Shown here: piece by piece, positions 19,194 to 28,911 of the stretch
Position numbering within the stretch: the stretch's first letter is position 1
Layout of the letters: each line of letters opens with the position of its first letter
Assembly (NCBI GenBank): GCA_002786025.1
Contig: NHNW01000046.1
Span: 583,898 to 647,897 of the forward strand
Source: Zasmidium citrigriseum
Lineage: Eukaryota > Ascomycota > Dothideomycetes > Mycosphaerellales > Mycosphaerellaceae
DNA: 64,000 nt
Reading direction: 5' to 3'
Notes under the pieces: generated by a model
The model's input: the letters and a program-made list of their open reading frames with translations, nothing else
Database searches by the model: none
What the model was told of the DNA's origin: nothing
Program-made: the position numbers and the translations under genes

Positions 19194-21480
19194 ATGGCCG
19201 GCAAGAGGCCGCTAGGCGCCAACGGTGTCCATGGTTTGGTCCATTATCCAGTGCTTCCTAAGCGACCCAGGATTGATGGAGAGACGTCGCCGACCCGCGT
19301 ACCTGAATATGCCAATGCCAATGGCACCGAAGAAGGATACGCGATCGAGTCGAGTGGCTCCGAAGATGAGACTTTCACGCATGCCGATGATGTCGCGTCG
19401 ATTGACGTATCCGAACCTCCAACAGAACAGAAGCCAAAATGGCAGTTGTCGCCTCAAGACATTCCAGCGGGAGCAAAGAAAGTGTACTGCATCCGTCGTG
19501 GACATCGGCCTGGCTTCTTTTTCGACTGGTATGGTCCCAACGGCGCCGAAGCACAGGTCAAGGGCTTTCAGGACAACCTTTACATGTCGTTCCCGCAAGG
19601 CAAGAAAGCCTCCATCAAGCCGGCAACAATTGCCACCGTTATTGCCAGTGCTCTTGACTTCATGAATCACGAGCTTGATACATGCACGTTCAACTGTGGA
19701 GGGAAATGCAAGGTCGAAGAATCCATTCAGCGGAAGCCGCAGCCTGAGAAGGAGAAAGTCAAGAATCCATTTCTATGTAGGGAGTGTCAAAAACGACCGC
19801 CACACCAGACAGCGGGAGGGCAATGGCGGGTCTGCGACTCCTGTTGGTCTTCTGCAGACATTCAGGTGGCGGTCGAGCGATCGTCGTCCAAATTTCAATT
19901 GACTGAAGAGCAACACAAAGTATTGCAGCTGGTTGCTCAAGGCCGAAATGTTTTCTTCACTGGAGCGGCCGGGACAGGAAAGTCGAGGGTGTTGGAGGCG
20001 GTTGTAACCTTCCTGAGCAGAAAGAAAATCACACCAAAAGTCGTAGCACCAACGGGTAAGTCGACATCGCTGTGTCGTGCAGCAATCACTGACATTGACA
20101 GGAATGGCGGCTATCAATGTCTTCGGCACTACGCTTCACATGTACGCGGGTTGGTCAGTGAAGATCGCCAAAAGCTCCGAGAAGGTCATTAGGTCGCTGG
20201 CCGGAGAGAAGACAGTGTGGAAGCGGCTCAAAGAGACCGAGGTCCTCATCATTGATGAAATCAGCATGGTTGAGAACGATACTCTTTCTCGTCTCTCTTT
20301 TATGCTCCAAGAAGTTCACAATCGACCCAACAAGCCATTTGGAGGTGTCCAGGTGGTGATCAGCGGCGACTTCTACCAGCTGCCTCCCGTAAGGCCTTTC
20401 GAAACCTGCATCAAGTGCGGCGAAGAGCTCAAAGGATGGCAAGAACAAAAGACCGTCTATCATTGCCCTGAGCACGGCACATACCACGACCAAGACAAAT
20501 GGGCCTTTCGATCTCATGTCTGGGAAGCGAGCAAATTTGCAAATGTGCGGCTTATCACTGTCCACCGACAAGCAGACGCCGAGTTGTCGGCGATCTTGGA
20601 AGACATGCGGAAAGGAAGGGGATGGACCCACGAGCAAGAGAAGTTGCTACTCGAACACGAGAATGATGTGATATTCGACGAGGCGGTCAAGCTCAGTCCC
20701 TTGCGTCAAGAAGTCGACAACATAAACGATGGCCACATGAGGAAGCTCTCGACGCTTTCACGCGTGTATCAGTGCATCGACGACCTGAGCTGGAAACAGA
20801 GACACCCGGAGTTTCTGGATCCCTCGAAACCAAACGGCATGTCCCAGGCCCCTTTCGCATCCCTGCAACACCATCGCTTTGCAACAGACCTGGAGTTGAA
20901 GGAGGGCATGCAAGTCATCCTGAATCAAAATCTCGACGTCGGCGGCGGCTTGGTCAACGGAACGAGCGGCAAAGTCATAGGCTTCGAACCCATGACCGTC
21001 GAAAAGCTCCCCAGAGCAAAGCAAGGAAAGAAAGATACCTCAAAAGCCGGCGAGGAACTCATCTCGCACGAACATCGACAGTATATGGCGAACCGCATTC
21101 TTGAGTTCTACGAGCAATCGGAGGTCAAGCTTTGTCCGGTGGTGAGGTTCAACACCACTGGCGGCAAGACCGTCGAGCGCACGGTCTACGCGCACTGTTC
21201 TATCACAGAGCTCGGCAAAGACGAGCCTTACAGCTTGCTTTCCCGCACGCAGATTCCTTTAATCGCGGGCTGGGCGATCACAGTGCACAAGTCGCAGGGC
21301 ATGACGTTGTCGAATGTGGTGACGAGCTTGGACAAGTGCTTCGCTCCTGGACAGGCGTACGTCGCCCTTTCTCGGGTTAGGAATTTGAGGACTTTGGTGG
21401 TGCAGACGTTGCCATCGAGGGACAAGTTGCACCCGGATGACGCTGTGCAGGAGTTCATGAAGACGACGTTTGGAGTATGA
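19194..21480 (+). CDS. PIF1-like SF1B helicase with N-terminal RNase H1-type hybrid-binding (viroplasmin-like) domain
   Basis: This gene has two exons, 19194-20055 and 20102-21480, with a 46-nt intron (GTAAGT..TTGACAG) that joins APTG to MAAINVFG in frame; 746 aa. Residues about 96-135 match the RNase H1 N-terminal hybrid-binding/Cauli_VI fold: VYCIRRGHRPGFF, a Trp (DWYG), AEAQVKGF and LYMSF, all in the expected order. A Cys-rich segment follows (C164, C168, C172, then CRECQK and CDSCW). Next is the PIF1 core: FTGAAGTGKSRV (Walker A), EVLIIDEISMVEND, ISGDFYQLPPVRPF, HRQADAE, WAITVHKSQGMTL and YVALSRVRNLRTL. A two-CxxC/CxH zinc insert follows motif III, as in the paralog at 7630. RNA:DNA-hybrid targeting is inferred from the fused domain. 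Confidence 0.9.
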
Positions 21481-21808
21481 CGGGCTGGTGCTTGTTGGAC
21501 AGGTGTGAATAAGTCGTGTTGGCTTTCTTCAACTTGTACAGTCGCGGAGGACTTGTGATTGGATTGCAATGGCGTTCGAAGGCTTGATGGAAGATACCCA
21601 GGAATTGCAAGTACTCAATGAGTTTGGATTTGCTTTTATTTGCTCATCGCTGTGCCTCTCGCTCTTCCCCTTTTCCCTGATAGCAGGGGCTATGTCTCGT
21701 ACCCCAACCATCGTTCTAAGTGCAAACATCAATCAACAATCTGTTGTCTGTGATCTATAGGAGGACGAGCAAAAGCACTTGTCAGTGCACTTGAATGTCC
21801 ACCTCTCT
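21481..21808. other. Convergent intergenic region
   Basis: These 328 bp hold the 3' ends of two convergent genes. Nothing else is seen. Confidence 0.4.
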
Positions 21809-23043
21809 TTATGCAGTCGTTCCGGAGAGCGACTTCAGAGTACCCAGCACATCATCAAAGTCTTCTCGAGACAGACCCGCAAGATTGCAACCGACAGCAA
21901 TACCGAATTTGAAGTCTCCAAGGCATCTGCTCGCGTACTCAAGCCGTGTGCGATTGCCTTCCTCATCGCGAGGCTGGACCAGACCGAGAACCAGTTCTGT
22001 ACCAGATTGCTTCAATTTCTGTGCTAATCTCTGAAGCGGCAAACAACACGTCTCCTCGCCAGCTTTGGGTCGCACTGGCAAATGCAGCCATGTGATCGGT
22101 CTATGGCAATGCGTTGACAGCGCGAGTGCCATCTCCACCATTTTGTCGTGCGTGTCAATTGGCAAGCCCGCGGTGCTTCTGGTGATGTGGAAGCCTAGGT
22201 CGACATCGGGTGAAACGTATTGTGCGAGCCTGGCTGCGTGTTCCGCTAGCAGTGTAATATCAGGCATGTCGGAAGTTGTATGGGCAGGTGGGGACGTCCT
22301 TGATTCGAGTGTGGTCATGTTGCAGTCGATTTGAATAGCCAGGTCGGTATGAGGGATGGAGTCTTGGATAATCCTCAACGCGCGAATGATTGCAGCCTCG
22401 TAGCGTGCCTCCATGGTATCTTGATAGTCGGGCTTGATCCATTCCGCAACGAAAGCTGATGGTAGCGGCAGGTTCACCTGCAACCTCACGTGCGATGGAA
22501 TGACACTGGCGGCTTTGAGCTTGGTGAATGTCTGATACGAAGTAATGGCGTAGTGGCTGTATCTGATCATTCATCAATTAGCCTTTATGTCCCAAAGACC
22601 GTGAGAGATACATACCGAGTATCCAGCTCCAGACTCGGATCGATCGAGACCTCAGGCAGAGGAGACCCAACTGCCGAGTAGTACGATACCACTCCATCTT
22701 TCAGGAAATCTGCCAGGCCGGCTTGCTCAAACACATGGGTCTGCCAGTGCACTGTCCCTTGGCGCGAGCCCGTCTCTCCATCCGGTATTCGCTTCAGAAG
22801 GCCTGGAAATGTATGGCAAAGACGGGTGAAGGTCTCCTCTGCACTAGACAGGAGAACGGGCCCAGCGAAGTGAACGTCATGGGCATGATTGTGCCGCTCC
22901 TCCAGCGACGCTCCAGTCGCCAGAGGAAACGGGATTGGGAACCAGGTGATGTCTATGTTGAAAGAGTTGGAGGAGAGAGGATGATGACTGACAGTGAAAC
23001 GAACGCGCCCATCTCGGGAAATTGGAAGGATATATGAACTCAT
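21809..23043 (-). CDS. UROD/MetE-like superfamily protein (methionine synthase-like fold)
   Basis: This is related to the fungal proteins that carry a UROD/MetE-like TIM barrel; no reaction can be assigned. Two exons are read, 22616-23043 and 21809-22562, with a 53-nt intron (GTATGT donor, ATCAG acceptor) joining LDTR to YSHYAITSYQ in frame; 393 aa with the ATG at 23043. Conserved-looking blocks are VHFAGPVLLSSAEETF, LLKRIPDGETGSRQGT near the start, and VRLQVNLPLPSAFVAEW, VDLGFHITRS, TWLHLPV and GIAVGCNL later. The family usually begins only a few residues before the VHxxGxxP strand, while here about 55 residues precede it. The true start may therefore lie in an unrecognised short upstream exon. 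The end is firm. Confidence 0.68.
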
Positions 23044-23770
23044 AACAGACTGAAGAGCATTTCCTACCCTATCATCGCTACTAGACACTACGAACGTTGA
23101 TTTCGAAGGCACAGCACAGCTAAGGGCAGCCTTTGCTCTCAAGCGATGCCCAGAGTGGAAGGCGAGCGAGCGGATACTGGAGCAGACGTATTCCCGGAGG
23201 ATGGATTCGAAATCAGAATAGCAGCCTGGGCGCTGCATTGCATCGCATCGCATTGCAGATTTGAGGACTGGCCAGAAGATGATTGGCGGCGGCGCGAACG
23301 ATTGTGCATGTGGCCGGTCGTGTGCCTGGACGATCATCTCAGCCGCAATACCTGGACCAGGCGCAAATGATCGTGATGGTGGGTAGATGATGGGGTTAGA
23401 TACGGAAGGATTCACCTCGTCTTCTAGGGCGAAGTAGGATAGTGGTCGGCGCGGCGGGATGGAAACCGGAATCGAATGCCGAACGAGCGCCGTGCGGACG
23501 GCATCACTGCGAAGGCTGTGCTGTGCCCGGAATGCCGAACGTGGTCTGTTCTCCCTCTGTATTTCCTCGACAGGCTGATGTTTTACAAAGCAACTTCGAC
23601 CCCCAAATCTCCAAAGATTCTGAGGATCTCGGAAGGCCGGCTGATCGCCCGGCAAGCCGCTTCGGTCTTGGCGCGGAACTCGTGGGGAAGGCGCGTCGAA
23701 CGACAGCACGCGTCGGTCATGCGATCCTCTATCTCATCGCCGGCAACCTCTCGAACGTGGCGAGTCCGAG
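23044..23770. other. Divergent intergenic region
   Basis: These 727 bp lie between the UROD/MetE-like gene and the LRR gene. The minus-strand frame of the former stays open for another 220 codons here, but its composition looks non-coding. A short ATTGCATCGCATCGCATTGCA microrepeat occurs near 23236-23256. Confidence 0.4.
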
Positions 23771-25336
23771 ATGGCTCTGCCCTCCTCGCCACCACTGCTT
23801 CCGGACATCGACGACGACGTTGATCTCCCCTCATCGCCGCCGTCCCTCCCCGCTCTTCCCAATCGCAAGAGGCCTCTCCCGGAAGTCGATGACAACAACC
23901 TCTCCAGCGACCCATTGTTTTCCGAGGACCCCTCCGAGGCGGAGGATCAGACCGAGTATGGCAGACCCAGGAGGAAGCGAATGATTAAGGGGCCATGGTG
24001 GACGCCTGGTCGGAGGACCTCGCAGCAGCAACAGCATGCACACGCCAAAGACGACTTTAGGAACGCCGACAGCGGCGTGTGGTTGGGCAGCGATGAGAGC
24101 ATCGACAGCCTGCTCGACAATGCCCGCGAGTTGAACGTCGCCGATCGCATTCTTAGCACCTACCAAGAGCAACAACAGCCGTCTGCACCATCGAACCAAC
24201 GGATTGCCCAGCAACAAGTCGAGAGATGCGTAGACATGGGGCAAGAGGTCGTCGACCTGTCGGACCTCAGCCTCGCGCAGCTCTCCTCCGATCTGCTCAA
24301 GCCGCTGCATCAGCTCATTCGACAATCGCACAGCACTCTTACTGAGCCCCCGTCCGAGGACGAGTTTGTCTCCCTCACTCCGTCAATTCAACTATATTTG
24401 GTCCGCAATCGATTGCGTTCACTGCCCGCCGAGCTGTTCCGCCTCGAGAATGTGACTGTACTCAGTCTGCGAAACAACGAGCTCGACCATTTGCCTCATG
24501 CCATTGCTAGATTGCACAGGCTGAAAGAGTTGAGCATCATGGGAAACAACATACGCTGCCTTCCTTGGGAGCTGATGCGCTTTTTGGATTGTCCGGGTGA
24601 GCCCACTCGGATTCTCGTGCGGCCCAATCCTTTGTTCGAGCCTGCGAAGATTGAGGGTCCTTCGCCTCTCTCCAACGTGGATTTACCAACTAACGGCGAA
24701 GATCTGAGTCGTTGGGGAGACACGAGAGAGTGTTACGAGAACTTAAGGCGGGCACACTCAGAGCATGGTCTGGATATGAGGGCCGAACTGGAGTTACGAT
24801 TGAAGCTTGGACGCCTGCTGCGAATACAATACTTCCAGGAGGCGTCGCGATCGGGCGTGGAGCTCGATATCCGCGATGAGGAACTCATTTATCTCGCCTC
24901 TTCCCCAGTCCGCTTCTTCAGCGTCGATGGTGTCCCAGTACGGAAGTCGAAGAGGGATGACGACCATCATGGAGCTGTAATTGATCCTCTGATCAATGCG
25001 CCAGATCCCCACGAATGCTCCTACCCTCCATCTTTGTTCGAGCTGGCTCTGAGATCCACCCAGAAGGAGTACAATTTGCAGGAACTCCCCACTGGCATTC
25101 CATTCACGGTGAAAGCCGCGTTACAACTGGCAGGCCGCGGTGTTGAGTTAGGGAATGAGGCCTGCTCGACATGTGGTCGTTTGTTCATAATCGCCAGGGC
25201 AGAATGGATCGAATACTGGCACAACGGCTTGTCTGCCCAGGCCGAGTTGAAGCAAGAAACGATCTTGCCATTTGTGAGGAGGGTGTGTAGCTGGCGTTGT
25301 GCTACACCAACAGAGATTGGTGTCTTCAAGTGCTGA
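23771..25336 (+). CDS. Leucine-rich repeat protein with C-terminal Cys pairs
   Basis: This is a 521-aa intronless protein. The first 170 residues are disordered: acidic and Ser/Pro-rich (MALPSSPPLLPDIDDDVDLP), with a basic RPRRKRMIKGPWW patch and Gln runs. Three or four leucine-rich repeats follow at about 205-270 (LRSLPAELFRLENVTVLSLR, NNELDHLPHAIARLHRL, LSIMGNNIRCLPWELM), which usually form a protein-binding surface. The C-terminal 60 residues hold CSTCGRLF and VCSWRCA, four cysteines that could bind one zinc. No kinase, phosphatase or cyclase domain accompanies the repeats, and there is no signal peptide, so a nuclear or cytosolic scaffold is the most that can be inferred. The gene is divergent from the UROD/MetE-like gene. 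Confidence 0.85.
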   Translation: MALPSSPPLLPDIDDDVDLPSSPPSLPALPNRKRPLPEVDDNNLSSDPLFSEDPSEAEDQTEYGRPRRKRMIKGPWWTPGRRTSQQQQHAHAKDDFRNADSGVWLGSDESIDSLLDNARELNVADRILSTYQEQQQPSAPSNQRIAQQQVERCVDMGQEVVDLSDLSLAQLSSDLLKPLHQLIRQSHSTLTEPPSEDEFVSLTPSIQLYLVRNRLRSLPAELFRLENVTVLSLRNNELDHLPHAIARLHRLKELSIMGNNIRCLPWELMRFLDCPGEPTRILVRPNPLFEPAKIEGPSPLSNVDLPTNGEDLSRWGDTRECYENLRRAHSEHGLDMRAELELRLKLGRLLRIQYFQEASRSGVELDIRDEELIYLASSPVRFFSVDGVPVRKSKRDDDHHGAVIDPLINAPDPHECSYPPSLFELALRSTQKEYNLQELPTGIPFTVKAALQLAGRGVELGNEACSTCGRLFIIARAEWIEYWHNGLSAQAELKQETILPFVRRVCSWRCATPTEIGVFKC

Positions 25337-25706
25337 AGAAGCGGCTCACCAATGTTGATGATACTGTACAAGATTATTTTTGTTCATGAATGACTCGTCA
25401 AGACCTAAGCTACCCCTCCAATCTCATCTGGCATCATCTTGTGTGGCTGACTTATCGACATGTCCCTACTGCAACTCACTACGACCCGTCCAGGATTTTG
25501 GTGATTGATCGGGGAACCCTGCTAACATCCCAGAGGTCGACTTTGTCATGCATGGTCCGGCGAACTTCCTGAATGAAACGACTGCACCTTAAATCGGACC
25601 TCATCAGGAACACGTCCGAGCGCTCGCTCGTCATGCCTTTTGCCTCAGGATGCCTCACTACTACGAAATGCTCCTCGCCCTTCTCTTCCCGTCAGAACTG
25701 ATTCCA
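25337..25706. other. Intergenic region
   Basis: These 370 bp separate two plus-strand genes. No other feature is seen. Confidence 0.4.
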
Positions 25707-26268
25707 ATGTCACCCAGAATCGACGCATCCGAGGACGGCATGCAGCACCCGGAACCAAAGCCCCCCAGCGGATGCGAAAAGACCAAGAAAATCGCGGCTC
25801 ACATCGGAAAAGTCCATTATGCAATGCTGGATGCGCTCGACCGGCGAGATTTTGATATCGACAGCGTGGTCTGGTCAAACTTCGCCGATTTGCTGCACCT
25901 GGATGTGGGAATGCCAGGGCTCGGTGCGGCTGTCGAGCATCACGATCCAATGACCAAGCAAGAATATCTCCGAGCTCAGAAGGACTTCTTTGAAAGAAGT
26001 CCCGACTTTAAGATACACGGTCGAGGGTGAGGGCTTTCCCCAGTGTACATCGAGCGATGCTCTGACGGTTTTCAGGTTCTCGGTCAAGGTGGATCGGAGG
26101 AATGGGAAAGCGGTTTTGATGCAGTATGTTGAATTTGAGGGGACGCCTGATGGGATGGGGAGTGAGTGTGCTGCTATGCTTGAGTTTCGGTGCATTGAGG
26201 GGAGGTGGCTTGTTTGTTGTATCAGTAGTATGCTTGGAGTGGACATGTTGGCACTTGATGGGATGTGA
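25707..26268 (+). pseudogene. SnoaL/NTF2-like small protein with one +1 frame break
   Basis: From ATG 25707 the frame reads MSPRIDASEDGMQHPEP, then KIAAHIGKVHYAMLDALDRR, VVWSNFADLLHLDVG and TKQEYLRAQKDFFERSPDFK. It stops at about 26030. The next frame overlaps and continues VEGEGFPQCTSSDALTVFRF, KAVLMQYVEFEG and MLEFRCIEGRWLVC to 26268. Removing one G from CACGGTCGAG near 26018-26027 joins the two into a continuous 186-aa protein whose two halves together resemble one SnoaL/NTF2-like alpha+beta fold. No intron fits. It is either a recently broken gene or an assembly insertion. The family assignment rests on predicted fold pattern, not on catalytic residues, so it is tentative. Confidence 0.55.
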
Positions 26269-26465
26269 ATTGTGTTATGTGTATGCTGTGTGTCTGCTAC
26301 TAAGGCTACTGGGAACCCTTTAGAGATAGATGCTTTTGGTACCCAAGGCTTCATGTTGCCAGCCCCCGCTCGTATTGAGGCCCTTGAGAAGGGTCGTCTC
26401 CATTCGAATATCCCCTTGCTGTTTCCCACTCTCTAACGCATGCAGTGTCTCTCAATCGCAACCCC

Positions 26466-27011
26466 TCAAGCCCATGGGTCCTTCTCGTCCCAGGCGCTGA
26501 CTGCCTTGCCAGCGACCTCCTTCTCTGCATCCTTCTTTGGGACTGGGCGAGGTCGCATGCGGACGCCGTTCTCTACGCGCACAGCAGGACCATCTCCAGT
26601 CGGTGGCGCAGTCTGGTTGGTCTTGGCAGACCCCGAGTTGGTGGGCTTCTTCTCAATCTTAGTGGTTCGATTGGTGGCCGACTCGAGCGTGTACTTTCCG
26701 CCCGGCTTCTGCTGGTCGGCGGAGATCTTGAGCTTCATCTCCCAGTCTGACATGCTCGCATCGACGCCGGGAAGGAAGCGAGGGGCGCCAGGTTTCTTGA
26801 GAGAAGCCGAATCGACTTCTTGCTTCGGAGGTTGGTGGGCGGTGGCGCGAGATGGAGCAGTCGGCGCGAGGCCTTTGGCACTCTTCAGGGCGGCCTTGTT
26901 ACCGCCGCGCTTGGAGCGACCCATGATCTGATCCTCATCGACATAGTCTTCGCCGTAGTCGTTCTTGTCGTCGACGTATTCAGGGGGAATCTCGAAGCCT
27001 CGGAAAGACAT
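26466..27011 (-). CDS. Small disordered hypothetical protein, 181 aa
   Basis: I cannot name this protein. It starts at ATG 27011 with MSFRGFEIPPEYVDDKNDYG, then EDYVDEDQIMGRSKRGGNK. The rest is Lys/Pro/Ala/Ser-rich and almost certainly disordered. A short, more ordered piece reads ASMSDWEMKLKISADQQKPG, and the C-terminus is VSAWDEKDPWA, ending in acidic/Trp residues. The acidic-then-basic N-terminus and the low complexity suggest a nuclear accessory protein, but this is only inference. It is intronless and in the same orientation as the RRM gene upstream. An upstream in-frame codon at 27080 is less likely because the region before 27011 resembles a leader. Confidence 0.65.
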   Translation of the reverse strand: MSFRGFEIPPEYVDDKNDYGEDYVDEDQIMGRSKRGGNKAALKSAKGLAPTAPSRATAHQPPKQEVDSASLKKPGAPRFLPGVDASMSDWEMKLKISADQQKPGGKYTLESATNRTTKIEKKPTNSGSAKTNQTAPPTGDGPAVRVENGVRMRPRPVPKKDAEKEVAGKAVSAWDEKDPWA

Positions 27012-27518
27012 GGTGGCGGTGATGGGTGGTAGTTGGCTGGCGAAGACTCGACCGCCTGGTATTTGGGAATGCGCGCTCACTGAAATTGGTGTTGTTGGAG
27101 AAGGTTGGTCTACGATCGCGAGGCGATGCCTACTTATACCAGAATAAGGTTTGGGCTTGTTCGTTGGCTTCTCAATCGGGAAGGAATGGCAGTAGGTGAA
27201 TATTCAACTTTTTCGCCACCTTCGTCTTCATGTGACAGCATTTTGGCGTCTTGGCTACGTCACATGCAAGGTCCTTTGCTCTCCGCAACCGGAGGACAAT
27301 CAGACATTTCTTGCACTTTTCCCGGAGCAGTCGTCGAGTATCTGTGTTGCGGAAGCAACTCCAAGAGATCCACCTTCGGTTCCCAGCAGTCTGTAGACAG
27401 TCCAGAAGCATTTCCAGGACAACAGTATTTGAGACGTGAGGAAGGCCAGCGTCACGGGCGACAATTAAAGGCTATGGGGTGCAGTCTCGCGACCTGTTTC
27501 AGCACTTGTAAGCAATAT
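27012..27518. other. Intergenic region
   Basis: These 507 bp lie between two minus-strand genes. They hold the promoter of the 181-aa gene; nothing else is recognised. Confidence 0.4.
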
Positions 27519-28348
27519 CTAGTCTTGGCGTCTCCAGTTGCCAGAAAGATCCCGTCGTTTTTGTTCTCCATTCTCAGGAAGCTCCCGCACGCCAAGTTGT
27601 TCACGCTGCACTAGTGTAGGCTTCTTCTGCCGAGCGAGGCTGATCTTGTACGTTCCACCATAGGGAGTCACCTTCCGATTCAGAGTACGAACTGCATCCA
27701 AGGCATCTTCAGCGGTCGGCAAATCGACAAAGCAGTAGTAATGTGATCCAGGCTGCTGCGGCATGTTCTCCCGCGGAGAAATCATCTTACTGACAGCCTG
27801 GACTTCGAAGCCGTTGAACAGGTGTCGAATCTCCGCATTCAGAACATCCTGGTTTGGAATTCTCGGCAGTCCACCAACAAAGAGCCGTCGCTGCTCTTCT
27901 TGAGGTGCGGTCCAGTGCGATTCTGCGTCGTCGCGGTTCCAGCGATCGAAAGCGAAGGTATTGCCCCTGACATTCGGGGTTTCGACTTCGCGAGGCTTCC
28001 AACCCTGGTCGTAGACTTTCGTGGGCAAGCGGTTGTCGCGGGCCCTCTTCTCGGTTTTGACATTCACTTTGACGGGTCTGTCGCGAACATATTGGCCGGG
28101 AAGGACGTCCATGGCACGCTGCGCATCGTCGGTGGAATGCAGATCGCAGAAACAGTAACTTGGGTTTCGCCCAGTAAATGGATCAATTGACATGTCGATG
28201 TTCTTTCTGAAAGGGGATCAGTGCCTGATGTTTGACGATAAGGAGATGCTTACAGAGCTATGTCGTTGTTGGCGAAGAGTTCTTCGATGTCTGCACGCTG
28301 GGCCATGTAGGGGAGATTTCCCACATAGAGGCGAATCGACTCTTCCAT
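27519..28348 (-). CDS. RNA-binding protein with two RRM domains
   Basis: This protein binds single-stranded RNA through two RRMs; 260 aa. Two exons are read, 28254-28348 and 27519-28206. The 47-nt intron (GTAAGC donor, TTTCAG acceptor) joins NNDIAL to KNIDMS. RRM1 begins at residue 5 with the RNP2 motif RLYVGNLPYM and has a degenerate RNP1 (SYCFCDLHSTDDAQRAM). A linker carries KVNVKTEKRARD and WKPREVETPNVRGNTF. RRM2 begins RRLFVGGLPRI, with HYYCFVDLPTAEDALDAV as RNP1, and ends KISLARQKKP. The C-terminus is basic. The arrangement resembles small fungal two-RRM proteins of unknown target. It is divergent from the Myb/SANT gene (563 bp apart). Confidence 0.87.
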
Positions 28349-28911
28349 GATGCACAGGTGGGGAATGACGAGACTGCAAGATGCGAATGGGAAAGGCGGC
28401 CCTTTTGTCTTGGAAGTCTTCTTTGTGCTTTGTCGATCGCTTAGAACCCCAAAGAGGTCAACGAGCAAGTGACAATATTCTTCTAGCTCAGTCTATCTTC
28501 ACGCACGAAATAGTCAGTCCTCTTCTCCAAAGCAAAATAGACGAGTTCCCTTTACCCGGCCTTCTAATAGTAGTGTTCAACACGCTGATTCTGAAAGAGC
28601 GAAATGAGATTCCTCGAACCTCTCAGAGTAGAGGGTTTTCCGACACCAAGATCGGCCTCTCTCGTCTGTATGGCCAATGTTGCAAGGCCAATGTTGTGAT
28701 GTGAACCTGCTTTGCCTGCCCATTCCAGAGAATTTCACGGGCAAGTGACGTCGGAAGGAGCCGTGTGGGGTAGCTGGAAGTCTAATCGCGTGGCAGGCGC
28801 GAGATGATTTTAGCGCGACATGCTGCTCCTTCATCATCCTCCACATTCACACCACCACCACCGACACATCGCCCATTGACATCACTTTCTCTGGCAACAT
28901 CAACAGCAAAC
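28349..28911. promoter_or_regulatory. Divergent intergenic region, RRM and Myb/SANT genes
   Basis: These 563 bp hold both promoters. The plus-strand leader near 28835-28865 contains a CAC-rich run. No TATA box is evident. Confidence 0.4.
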
